Source: Flavobacteriales bacterium
Lineage (GTDB): Bacteria > Bacteroidota > Bacteroidia > Flavobacteriales_D > SKUL01
Direction: 5' to 3'
Length of the DNA: 6,021 nt
Assembly (NCBI GenBank): GCA_007129985.1
Contig: SKUL01000307.1
Location: forward strand, 1-6,021
Shown: one piece after another, positions 1 through 5,897 of the stretch
How positions within the stretch are numbered: position 1 is the first letter of the stretch
Layout: the number at the start of each line of letters is the position of its first letter
Made by a program: the position numbers and the translations under genes
Notes under the pieces: generated by a model
What the model saw: the letters and a program-made list of their open reading frames with translations, nothing else
What the model was told of the DNA's origin: nothing
Database searches by the model: none

Positions 1-582
1 GTTCCTGCTTTGCACGGGCACGATGCATTCCAGGCGCGGATGGATTTGAACGCCCTCTATCCCGATACGGTAGAAGTCAAGCGTCAGTATCTGAACAAAT
101 ACCTTGAGGATGAAAAGCTCAACGGGTACTTCGAGGCTGCTTTGGCGCCTATACTAAATCCGGATATGGAGAGGGCCACGACTTTTTCTGAGGACGAGTT
201 GATGGAAGTGGCTTCAAAATTCTTTTTCTGCTCCGGTGTTTCGGAGGACACGGTTATTACAACCCATATTTGCGTGGGGCTCAACGGCGTGAAAGAAGCC
301 AATTGGGACAAAGACTTCACCTTGCTTGAGGCCTTTTGTTATGAAGCCATTTTCAGCAGTTTCGATGACGAGGAGTCGGAGGTAATGGACTCATTCCTCG
401 CTGCGAAAAAAGAGTCTCAAAACCGCTTCTTTGAGCAAATCACCACGCTGGAACAATACCTCGAAGACGTAAAGCTCGATTTGTTTGAAGGGATGAGAAC
501 CAACGAGGTATTGAAAGCGCACCTGCTGGGTTACTACGAAAGCAATAAGGGGAATTTGGCTTTTGTGATTTCTAACCTATAA
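1..582 (+). CDS. Hypothetical acidic protein, 5' end outside the window
   Basis: I do not recognise this protein and assign no function. The frame has no stop between base 1 and the TAA at 580-582, so the gene probably begins upstream. If it starts inside the window, the options are TTG at 10 (190 aa) or ATG at 40 (180 aa). The visible part is rich in Asp and Glu and looks mostly helical. It has no signal peptide, no obvious membrane segment and no recognisable nucleotide- or metal-binding motif. Two cysteines lie about 20 residues apart in the middle (in KFFFCSG and THICVG), which is too little to call a metal site. The C-terminal half has long charged stretches such as FFEQITTLEQYLEDVKLDLF, compatible with a helical bundle. 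A candidate terminator follows immediately, so it is probably transcribed separately from serC. That it is a real gene is supported by its length, its protein-like composition and the terminator after its stop. Confidence 0.72.
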   Translation, partial: VPALHGHDAFQARMDLNALYPDTVEVKRQYLNKYLEDEKLNGYFEAALAPILNPDMERATTFSEDELMEVASKFFFCSGVSEDTVITTHICVGLNGVKEANWDKDFTLLEAFCYEAIFSSFDDEESEVMDSFLAAKKESQNRFFEQITTLEQYLEDVKLDLFEGMRTNEVLKAHLLGYYESNKGNLAFVISNL

Positions 583-583
583 T

Positions 584-609
584 CAGCTCCTCAGGGGGAA
601 CTGTTTTTT
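584..609 (+). terminator. Weak intrinsic terminator after the first gene
   Basis: It begins one base after the TAA. The arms 584-591 and 596-603 pair C-G, A-T, G-C, one C/A mismatch, T-A, C-G, C-G and T-G, leaving a four-base loop. Six T residues follow at 604-609. The T tract directly after the stem is the typical intrinsic layout. The internal mismatch and short stem make it weak. It separates the first gene from the serC-serA unit. Confidence 0.5.
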
Positions 610-641
610 CGTTGTTCGTCCAGTTTTCGTTAACAAAACTT

Positions 642-668
642 TACCCGGCCACACCACCCATCCGGGTA
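642..668 (+). promoter_or_regulatory. Operator-like inverted repeat upstream of serC
   Basis: The arms TACCCGG (642-648) and CCGGGTA (662-668) are perfect inverted copies separated by 13 bases. Their centres are 20 bp apart, about two helical turns, so a dimeric regulator could contact both on one DNA face. The repeat ends 13 bp before a possible -7 box for serC, which is a plausible place for an operator. It could instead be an RNA hairpin from readthrough of the upstream gene. No regulator is identifiable from this window. Confidence 0.35.
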
Positions 669-681
669 CCGATTATTTTGT

Positions 682-689
682 GAACTTTG
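682..689 (+). promoter_or_regulatory. Possible -7 promoter box for serC-serA
   Basis: GAACTTTG matches the Bacteroidota -7 consensus TAnnTTTG at five of the six fixed positions, with G in place of the first T. The context TTGTGAACTTTGC resembles the sequence TTGTACCTTGC upstream of the large secreted-protein gene at 2955-2965, which supports a shared promoter type. No TTTG -33 box is visible at the expected distance, so this is tentative. Initiation here would give a leader of about 50 bases. Confidence 0.3.
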
Positions 690-728
690 CCGCAAATTTC
701 ACCGCTTTAGATGCGGTAAAACGCCGCA
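689..728 (+). other. serC leader with competing short hairpins
   Basis: ACCGC (701-705) can pair with GCGGT (713-717) around a seven-base loop. TGCGG (712-716) can instead pair with CCGCA at 724-728, or with the upstream copy at 690-694. The octamer GCCGCAAA occurs twice, at 689-696 and 723-730. The pairings are mutually exclusive because they share 712-717. Each stem is only five pairs, so this may be chance. No leader peptide, T-box or known riboswitch core is apparent. Confidence 0.22.
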
Positions 729-746
729 AAAGACAAACAAATCGCC

Positions 747-1814
747 ATGAAAATCCACAACTATAGCGCCGGCCCGTGTATTTTGCCGCCCGACGTGATG
801 CGCAAAGCCTCTGAGGCTGTGATTGAATTCAACGGAACAGGACTCTCCATTCTCGAAATGTCGCATCGCAGCAAGGAGTTTGTTGCCGTGATGGACCGCG
901 CCCGCGCCCTCGTGAAAGAAGTGCTGAACGTACCCGAACACTACGAAGTGCTTTTTCTGCAAGGTGGCGCCAGTTTGGGTTTTTACATCACCGCGCTGAA
1001 TTACTTGAAAACGGGTGGAAAAGCGGCCTACATCAATACCGGTACCTGGGCTTCCAACGCCATCAAAGAAGCCGGTAGGGTAGGTGAGGTAAACGTGGTT
1101 GCCAGCTCAGAAGACCGTAATTTCAACTACATACCCAAAAATGTGGCTGTGCCCGGCGATGCGGATTACCTGCACTTCACCTCCAACAATACCATTTTCG
1201 GAACGCAGTTCAAGGACTTTCCCAAAGCTGATGTGCCGTTGATTTGCGATATGTCGTCGGATATTTTCAGCAAGCGTATAAATGTGGCCGACTTTGCCAT
1301 GATTTACGCCGGAGCCCAGAAAAACCTCGGTCCGGCCGGTGCCACGGTGTACATTGTAAACCCTGAAATGTTGGGTAAAACAGGTCGCGATTTGCCCAAC
1401 ATGCTCAATCTGGAGACCCACATCAAAAAGGAGAGCATGTTCAATACGCCGCCCGTGTTTTCGGTGTTTGTGTCCATGCTTACGCTCGAGTGGCTTCAGG
1501 CATTGGGTGGTATTGACGAAATGGAGAAAATCAACAACGCAAAGGCGCAATTGCTTTACAGCGAGATTGACAGGAATCCCCTCTTTGCCAGCACCACGGC
1601 TGTAGAAGACCGCAGTGCAATGAACGCCACCTTTGTACTTCAAAATGAAGCGCACCAAAGCATTTTTGACGAGATGTGGAAAGCCGCAGGAATCAGCGGT
1701 ATCAAAGGCCATCGCTCTGTGGGTGGCTACCGTGCTTCTATGTACAACGCGCTTCCGCTTGAGAGCGTGCAGGTGCTGGTTGATGTAATGCGCGAACTCG
1801 AAAACAAAGTATAA
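747..1814 (+). CDS. serC: Phosphoserine aminotransferase
   Basis: SerC is a cytoplasmic PLP-dependent class V aminotransferase. It converts 3-phosphohydroxypyruvate and glutamate to O-phosphoserine and 2-oxoglutarate, the second step of serine synthesis. In many bacteria it also transaminates an erythronate-4-phosphate derivative for pyridoxal phosphate synthesis. The 355-residue length is normal for the family. Visible landmarks are the N-terminal NYSAGPCILP (5-14), the substrate-site SHR (39-41), LQGGAS (71-76) at the cofactor phosphate, Trp101 expected to stack on the PLP ring, TSNNTIFG (145-152), Asp168 in CDMSSD, the Schiff-base Lys192 in AGAQKNLGPAG, and the C-terminal GHRSVGGYRASMYNA (321-335). 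No key residue is missing. The ATG at 747 puts the SAGP motif where family members have it. No Shine-Dalgarno sequence is present, which is usual in Bacteroidota. The gene is followed after 18 bp by serA, the enzyme that makes its substrate. Confidence 0.97.
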   Translation: MKIHNYSAGPCILPPDVMRKASEAVIEFNGTGLSILEMSHRSKEFVAVMDRARALVKEVLNVPEHYEVLFLQGGASLGFYITALNYLKTGGKAAYINTGTWASNAIKEAGRVGEVNVVASSEDRNFNYIPKNVAVPGDADYLHFTSNNTIFGTQFKDFPKADVPLICDMSSDIFSKRINVADFAMIYAGAQKNLGPAGATVYIVNPEMLGKTGRDLPNMLNLETHIKKESMFNTPPVFSVFVSMLTLEWLQALGGIDEMEKINNAKAQLLYSEIDRNPLFASTTAVEDRSAMNATFVLQNEAHQSIFDEMWKAAGISGIKGHRSVGGYRASMYNALPLESVQVLVDVMRELENKV

Positions 1815-1832
1815 CCCATTCACCCTTTTAGC

Positions 1833-2792
1833 ATGAAGATTTTAGCCAACGACGGCATCTCGCCGGCCGGAAAAGAAAAACTTGAAAGCGCCGGTTTTAC
1901 GGTAATTACTGAAACCGTTCCGCAGGATTTACTGGCCGCCGCCATTCAAAGCGAAGGCTACGTGGCTCTGCTGGTGCGAAGCGCAACCAAAGTCCGACAG
2001 GATTTGATTGATGCCTGTCCCGGACTCAAACTCATCGGTCGTGGTGGGGTGGGTATGGACAACATTGACGTAGAGTATGCGCGCTCCAAAGGAATTCATG
2101 TCATCAATACACCGGGCGCTTCATCGCAATCGGTAGCTGAGTTGGTAATGGCCCATCTCTTCAACATCGCACGATTTGTGCATCTATCCAACCGTGAAAT
2201 GCCGGAAAGAGGCACGGCTGATTTCGCAGCACTCAAAAAATCCTACTCCAAGGGAGTAGAGTTGCGTGGTAAAACATTGGGAATTATTGGTTTTGGTCGC
2301 ATCGGTCAGGCAACGGCCCGTTATGCACTGGGCTGCGGAATGAAAGTGATTGTGGCCGATCATTACGGTCAGGACACTTACATTACCCTTGATATTGAAG
2401 GTGCTGAGCCGGTTCGTGTCAAGGTTAAAAAGGTTGAGTTGGATACCCTGCTGGCCTCCAGTGATTTTATCACCCTCCATGTGCCTGCACAGAAAGATGG
2501 AGCCCTGCTCAATGCTGCTGCCTTTATGAAGATGAAAGACGGAGTGCGTATTGTGAACGCTGCCCGAGGTGGCGTAGTGGATGAGGACGCTCTGCTCACG
2601 GCCATTGACAGTGGAAAAGTCGCTTATGCGGCACTGGATGTGTTCAAAAACGAACCCTCTCCGCGCGGTGATTTGGTGAATCACCCCAAAATCTCTGCAA
2701 CGCCCCACATTGGTGCCGCTACTGCCGAGGCTCAAGACCGGATTGGCGAAGAGCTTGCCGACCAGATTGTGCAGCTTATTGGCAACAACTAA
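1833..2792 (+). CDS. serA: D-3-phosphoglycerate dehydrogenase, short form without ACT domain
   Basis: SerA is a cytoplasmic D-2-hydroxyacid dehydrogenase that oxidises 3-phosphoglycerate to 3-phosphohydroxypyruvate with NAD+, the committing step of serine synthesis. The split substrate-binding domain covers about 1-100 and 290-319, with VRSATKV (48-54) and GRGGVGMDNID (69-79). The Rossmann domain between them carries GFGRIG (153-158) and Asp176 at the end of the second strand, the acidic residue expected in NAD-preferring enzymes. Catalytic residues are Arg245 (NAARGG), Glu274 (KNEPSP) and His292 (PHIGAA). At 319 residues it ends right after the catalytic core. The C-terminal ACT domain that gives serine feedback in the 410-residue E. 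coli enzyme is absent. A segment at about 181-203, rich in alternating hydrophobic and charged residues, follows the second strand and is longer than in textbook family members. It lies 18 bp after serC and is very likely co-transcribed. A close D-2-hydroxyacid dehydrogenase paralogue is possible but unlikely beside serC. Confidence 0.94.
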   Translation: MKILANDGISPAGKEKLESAGFTVITETVPQDLLAAAIQSEGYVALLVRSATKVRQDLIDACPGLKLIGRGGVGMDNIDVEYARSKGIHVINTPGASSQSVAELVMAHLFNIARFVHLSNREMPERGTADFAALKKSYSKGVELRGKTLGIIGFGRIGQATARYALGCGMKVIVADHYGQDTYITLDIEGAEPVRVKVKKVELDTLLASSDFITLHVPAQKDGALLNAAAFMKMKDGVRIVNAARGGVVDEDALLTAIDSGKVAYAALDVFKNEPSPRGDLVNHPKISATPHIGAATAEAQDRIGEELADQIVQLIGNN

Positions 2793-2861
2793 TTCGGGCC
2801 TGCTGATAAGCGCCGAGGGTGTTGATATTTCATATTTTAGGCCAATACAGCTGCGTTTTGA

Positions 2862-2888
2862 CGGCTTATAGCCGCATATTTATTTTTT
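2862..2888 (+). terminator. Candidate terminator of the serC-serA operon
   Basis: CGGCT (2862-2866) and AGCCG (2870-2874) pair perfectly around a three-base TAT loop. The sequence then becomes T-rich and ends in six T at 2883-2888. The stem is short, and eight bases with interspersed A lie between it and the T run. It is 69 bp past the serA stop. This is the best terminator-like structure in the gap, not a strong one. Confidence 0.4.
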
Positions 2889-2954
2889 CAGCAGCCCCTA
2901 ATTCAGCATTTCAAGAATCACTCGTTTTAAGCTAATGGGTATTTCGGCTCAATA

Positions 2955-2992
2955 TTGTACCTTGCACAGCCCTGCAAGGCGATGATAATTTG
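2955..2992 (+). promoter_or_regulatory. Candidate promoter of the large secreted-protein gene
   Basis: Two readings are possible. In the first, TTGTACCTTGC (2955-2965) contains a -7 box of the form TAccTTG, one T short of the Bacteroidota TAnnTTTG element; no good -33 box is visible for it. In the second, CTTG (2961-2964) serves as the -33 box and ATAATTTG (2985-2992) as the -7 box, with a 20-bp spacer and transcription starting near 2997-3000. The second reading would place the in-frame TTG at 2990 inside the promoter, favouring ATG 3011 as the start codon. Both are inferences from consensus. Confidence 0.38.
2960..2979 (+). repeat. Perfect 7+7 bp inverted repeat in the promoter region
   Basis: CCTTGCA (2960-2966) and TGCAAGG (2973-2979) are exact inverted copies separated by six bases (CAGCCC). 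The repeat overlaps or adjoins both candidate promoter readings for the downstream gene. It could be a regulator binding site or form a hairpin at the start of the transcript. It has no T tract, so it is not an intrinsic terminator. The match is read directly from the bases; any function is inference. Confidence 0.5.
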
Positions 2993-3010
2993 AACCGTAA
3001 AACCAAACTT

Positions 3011-3070
3011 ATGAGATTTTTTCTACCTCTGATTGCGGCCTGCTTGTTGAATACAGCAACCCAGGCCCAA
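3011..3070 (+). other. Signal peptide of the secreted protein
   Basis: The first 20 codons from ATG 3011 encode a short N-terminus with one Arg, a hydrophobic core and a polar end, TATQAQ. The A-Q-A-like -3/-1 pattern suggests cleavage just before TSFVPS. Sec export to the periplasm is the required first step for T9SS cargo, so this agrees with the sorting tail at the other end. There is no lipobox cysteine at the cleavage site, so it is not a lipoprotein. Confidence 0.82.
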
Positions 3071-5836
3071 ACCTCTTTTGTGCCATCCAACAATCTGCTT
3101 AATCAAACCTTCAACAGTGGAGGCTGTGTGGGTGTTGCCGACATGAACGGCGATGGTTTGGACGACATTGTGCACATGAATCTTTCCCGAACGGTGATGA
3201 TTGAATACCAAAATCCCGACGGAAGTTTCACCCTTTACGATTACGGTCAGGTGTCGTCCAGCAACCAATGGGGAATGTGTATTGGCGACGTGGACAACAA
3301 CGGTCACAACGACGTTTTTTCTGGTGGTGCATACGACGGAGTGCACCTGCTGATGATTGATGCTGTGGGCGAAAGTCAGCTCCTCAGCCTTCCGCAGGGC
3401 AACATGTTTATGCAAGGTTGTAATATGGCCGATATGAACAACGACGGTTGGCTGGATGCCTTCGCCTGCCATGACGATGCTGAGAGTCGCATTTGGGGCA
3501 ACGATGGCGAAGGAGTACTTGTGCCGCAAAACGGTTGGATTGATATGGCTACCACCCCTGCTTCCGACAACAGCGGAAACTATGGCAGCGTGTGGTGCGA
3601 CATCAACAACGATGGGCACCTCGACCTTTACATCGCCAAATGTCGTCAGGGTGTTTCCAACCCCAATGACCCCCGTCGCATCAACATGTGCTTCATGAAC
3701 GACGGCAACGGGAACTTCACCAACGAAGCCATGGAACGCGGATTAGTGGTTTTCTCACAATCATGGACAGCCGATTTTGCAGATATTGACAACGACGGTG
3801 ATATGGACTGCCTCATCACCAACCACGATAACACCCTCATTCTGCTCGAAAATGACGGTAATGGCTACTTTACCGATATCACAGCGGGTAGCGGACTCGA
3901 GATCGCGGGTTTCTTTCTGCAGTGCATCATGAAAGACTTTGATAACGATGGATTTGTGGATGTGCTGTACGCCGGTGGGGTACACGGATACCACAAAGGA
4001 AATGGAGATGGAACCTTCACACTCGTGCCGGGCATGTTTCCCTACACAGATACCATGCATTCTTTTGCCGTGGGAGATCTAAACAACGACGGTTTTCTGG
4101 ACGTGTATGCCAGCTATGGCAACGGATACGTCAATCCTGACATGAACAACCCCGACATTCTCTGGCTCAACGAAGGCAACGACAACAACTATATAGCATT
4201 CAATCTTGAGGGGACGGTGAGCAATAAAAACGCCATCGGTGCGCGGGTTGAAATTTACGGCCCATGGGGTATTCAGATGCGCGAAGTGCGCTCGGGTGAG
4301 AGCTACGGTATCAACAATTCATTCCAGATTCATTTTGGTCTCGGACAGGAAACAGAGGTGGAGGAAGTGTTAATCAAGTGGCCTTCGGGAATCATCGAAA
4401 CCTTTGAAGACCTCGAAGGAAGTCAGACCTATACTGTAGTAGAGAACACCTGCATCACCCAGCCCATTGCCATCGCAGTGGATGGCCCGGCAGTATTGTG
4501 CGAAGGCTCAACACTCACCCTTACAGCCCCTGTGGGCGAAAGCTATCTCTGGTCTAACGGCGCACAAACACAAAGTATTGAGGTAGGAACTGCGGGGGCG
4601 TATTCGGTAACTGTGACGCAAGTAGGAGGCTGCCCGGCAGTAGCTCCAGCCATATTTGTAGAATTGGAACCCGACCAAACACCTGAGATTTCTGCACTGG
4701 GCGATGTGATTTTCTGCGAAGGAGAATTTGTAACGCTCGTTGCCTCCGAGGCTGATGTATATCTGTGGTCCAATGGTGGAGAAACCCAGAGCATTGAAGT
4801 TGTTGAATCAGGTGAGTACTTCGTGACCATTGAGGGCGTTTGCGGAAGCTTTGATTCCGAAACCATTGAAGTTTTGGTGCTCGAAGCTCCTGATGCGCCC
4901 TTGGCCGAAGGAGATGTTATTCCAAGTCCGGGTGTCGCTACTTTAACAGCTATCACAGGTGACAACCACCGTTGGTATGATGTTCCTTTTGGTGGCGAAA
5001 TCCTTGGTACAGGTCCAATATTCGAAACGCCCTTTATCAGCGAAAACACCTTCTTTTATGTGGAGGATTCAGCGGTAGAAGGTGGTGAAATAGCTTTCGG
5101 TGGAAAAGAAGACAATAGCGGTCCGGGCGGTTTTCACAGTAACTCAGGCTTTTTCCTGAGATTCAACGCCGATGAAGACCTTATCATCAAGTCGGTACTG
5201 GTGTACGCCAACGGAGCAGGAAACCGCACCATTCGCGCAACCACAGCAGGCGGGGAGGAGATTATCGCTGAGGGTGTGTTCAGTATTCCCGATGGTGAGT
5301 CACGGGTTGATTTGAACTTTGAAATTCCGGCGGGAACTGGTTATGAGCTGAAAACCACAGGTAATCCGCAGTTGTACCGAAACGGCGAAGACAATACGCT
5401 TGAATACCCTTACGCTCTGGGCGATATGGGCGCCATTACCGGAACCAATATTCAGGGAGCCAATGAGTTCAATTACTACTATTTCTTCTACGACTGGGAA
5501 GTACAACGGCCGGAATCGGGCTGCGTTTCGGAGCGCACCGAAGTACTGGCAATGGTTGATATCGGCACCGGAGATGAAGTAGTTGTCGCAGAGGAAGGCT
5601 TTGACGTGTTCCCCGTGCCCGCCCGCGATTGGCTCAATGTACAGCTTCACTTTACCGGCAGGTACGTATTGCAGATGTTTGATATTTCCGGAAAGCGCGT
5701 GTGGAATGAAGAAGGTCAGGCTAACCCCGGCGATATGCGTACGCTCGATACCGGCTCGCTACGCCCCGGATTGTACGTCGTGCAGCTCGGTTATAACGAA
5801 AACTGGAGCTCACGAAAGTTGATTATCAGTCAGTAA
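3011..5836 (+). CDS. Exported FG-GAP/VCBS-repeat, ASPIC/UnbV and Ig-like protein with T9SS type A sorting domain
   Basis: This is a modular secreted or surface-attached protein of 941 residues. Domains in order: signal peptide (1-20, hydrophobic core FFLPLIAACLL, likely cleavage after TQAQ); seven VCBS/FG-GAP repeats (about 39-368) with calcium-type loops; an ASPIC/UnbV domain (about 407-476) with IGARVEIYG, REVRSGESYG, HFGLG and IKWPSG; two Ig-like repeats (about 481-553 and 560-623) sharing YLWSNG and TQSIEV; an Ig_7-like segment (about 628-688); an unassigned beta-rich module (about 696-834); and a T9SS type A tail (about 864-941) with FPVPARDWLNV, FDISGKRV, LRPGLYVVQL and a terminal KLIISQ. 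No catalytic motif is visible, so adhesion, binding or surface display is more likely than enzymatic activity; the ligand is unknown. I prefer ATG 3011 because it gives a compact signal peptide. An in-frame TTG at 2990 would add seven residues and overlap a possible promoter box. The gene stands alone between candidate terminators. Confidence 0.93.
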   Translation: MRFFLPLIAACLLNTATQAQTSFVPSNNLLNQTFNSGGCVGVADMNGDGLDDIVHMNLSRTVMIEYQNPDGSFTLYDYGQVSSSNQWGMCIGDVDNNGHNDVFSGGAYDGVHLLMIDAVGESQLLSLPQGNMFMQGCNMADMNNDGWLDAFACHDDAESRIWGNDGEGVLVPQNGWIDMATTPASDNSGNYGSVWCDINNDGHLDLYIAKCRQGVSNPNDPRRINMCFMNDGNGNFTNEAMERGLVVFSQSWTADFADIDNDGDMDCLITNHDNTLILLENDGNGYFTDITAGSGLEIAGFFLQCIMKDFDNDGFVDVLYAGGVHGYHKGNGDGTFTLVPGMFPYTDTMHSFAVGDLNNDGFLDVYASYGNGYVNPDMNNPDILWLNEGNDNNYIAFNLEGTVSNKNAIGARVEIYGPWGIQMREVRSGESYGINNSFQIHFGLGQETEVEEVLIKWPSGIIETFEDLEGSQTYTVVENTCITQPIAIAVDGPAVLCEGSTLTLTAPVGESYLWSNGAQTQSIEVGTAGAYSVTVTQVGGCPAVAPAIFVELEPDQTPEISALGDVIFCEGEFVTLVASEADVYLWSNGGETQSIEVVESGEYFVTIEGVCGSFDSETIEVLVLEAPDAPLAEGDVIPSPGVATLTAITGDNHRWYDVPFGGEILGTGPIFETPFISENTFFYVEDSAVEGGEIAFGGKEDNSGPGGFHSNSGFFLRFNADEDLIIKSVLVYANGAGNRTIRATTAGGEEIIAEGVFSIPDGESRVDLNFEIPAGTGYELKTTGNPQLYRNGEDNTLEYPYALGDMGAITGTNIQGANEFNYYYFFYDWEVQRPESGCVSERTEVLAMVDIGTGDEVVVAEEGFDVFPVPARDWLNVQLHFTGRYVLQMFDISGKRVWNEEGQANPGDMRTLDTGSLRPGLYVVQLGYNENWSSRKLIISQ
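3125..4114 (+). repeat. Seven VCBS/FG-GAP repeats, probable seven-bladed propeller
   Basis: Seven loops of the form D-x-[DN]-x-[DN]-G-x-x-D start at residues 44, 93, 141, 197, 258, 309 and 356 of the 941-residue protein (for example DMNGDGLDD, DINNDGHLD, DIDNDGDMD). Spacings are 49, 48, 56, 61, 51 and 47 residues, typical of one propeller blade each. Such loops bind calcium in integrin-alpha-like propellers. The second loop (DVDNNGHND) has Asn where most others have Asp at the fifth position. Between the later loops are NDGNGNF- and NDGNGYF-like turns common in this family. The seven-blade count fits a closed propeller; calcium binding is inferred from the motif. Confidence 0.85.
4229..4438 (+). 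other. ASPIC/UnbV domain
   Basis: Directly after the propeller, residues about 407-476 show the family pattern: NAIGARVEIYG, a Gln-x-Arg-Glu-Val strand, SGESYGINNS, HFGLGQ and IKWPSGIIETF. The domain is commonly found at the end of VCBS-repeat arrays in Bacteroidota and other environmental bacteria. Its biochemical role is not established to my knowledge. Confidence 0.85.
4451..4879 (+). repeat. Two tandem Ig-like repeats
   Basis: Two units of about 65-73 residues each contain a CEG motif, an LTL/VTL strand, a YLWSNG strand, TQSIEV and a Gly-x-Tyr-x-Val-T strand. Over the 14-residue core starting at YLWSNG, 12 residues are identical between copies (4544-4585 and 4760-4801). By my count the DNA of these cores differs at 11 of 42 positions, so the duplication is old. 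These modules probably act as spacers or carbohydrate/protein-binding domains outside the cell. Confidence 0.75.
5600..5833 (+). other. T9SS type A C-terminal sorting domain
   Basis: The last 78 residues carry the three conserved blocks of the Por_Secre_tail family: FDVFPVPARDWLNVQL, then VLQMFDISGKRVW, then the segment from DTGSLRPGLYVVQL to KLIISQ at the end. The domain directs the folded periplasmic protein through the type IX outer-membrane translocon and is usually removed on export, with the cargo released or attached to surface polysaccharide. The secretion machinery must be encoded elsewhere in the genome. Confidence 0.9.
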
Positions 5837-5860
5837 GAGTTGCGAACAGGAACTAAGATT

Positions 5861-5894
5861 CAACGGCTCACCGCGAGGTGGGCCGTTGTTGTTT
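5861..5894 (+). terminator. Strong intrinsic terminator after the secreted-protein gene
   Basis: The arms 5861-5872 and 5877-5888 form 12 consecutive pairs, one of them T-G, closed by a GCGA tetraloop of the stable GNRA type. A T-rich stretch (TTGTTTG) follows. It starts 24 bp after the stop codon. The T tract is on the plus-strand side, so it mainly serves the secreted-protein gene. The stem alone could also slow transcription arriving from the right. Confidence 0.85.
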
Positions 5895-5897
5895 GTG

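Noticed and set aside
622..640. Inverted repeat AGTTTT-N7-AAAACT with GTTAAC inside, and a direct repeat TTTTCGTT at 606-613 and 624-631
   Set aside because: The arms are short A/T runs that occur often by chance. They lie outside the likely promoter core and have no T-tract or box context to support a role.
1107..1823. Long open frame (238 codons) on the minus strand opposite serC
   Set aside because: It lies fully antisense to a gene with an intact catalytic motif set. Its translation is rich in His, Arg, Val and Cys without domain logic, as expected from the shadow of a codon-biased gene.
3023..3619. Open frame of 198 codons on the minus strand opposite the propeller repeats
   Set aside because: The repeated Asp-Asn-Gly codons of the propeller read as repeated Val-Val-His-type runs on the other strand. 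This is a by-product of the repeats, not a gene.
3125..4879. Repeated segments considered as a CRISPR-like or mobile repeat array
   Set aside because: The repetition is at the protein level (calcium loops and Ig-like units) inside one continuous reading frame. The DNA copies are diverged and there are no identical repeats with spacers.
5583..5822. Plus-strand frame of 79 codons inside the T9SS tail, in another frame
   Set aside because: The overlapping frame encodes the conserved sorting domain. The alternative product is rich in Cys, Pro and Ser and has no independent support.
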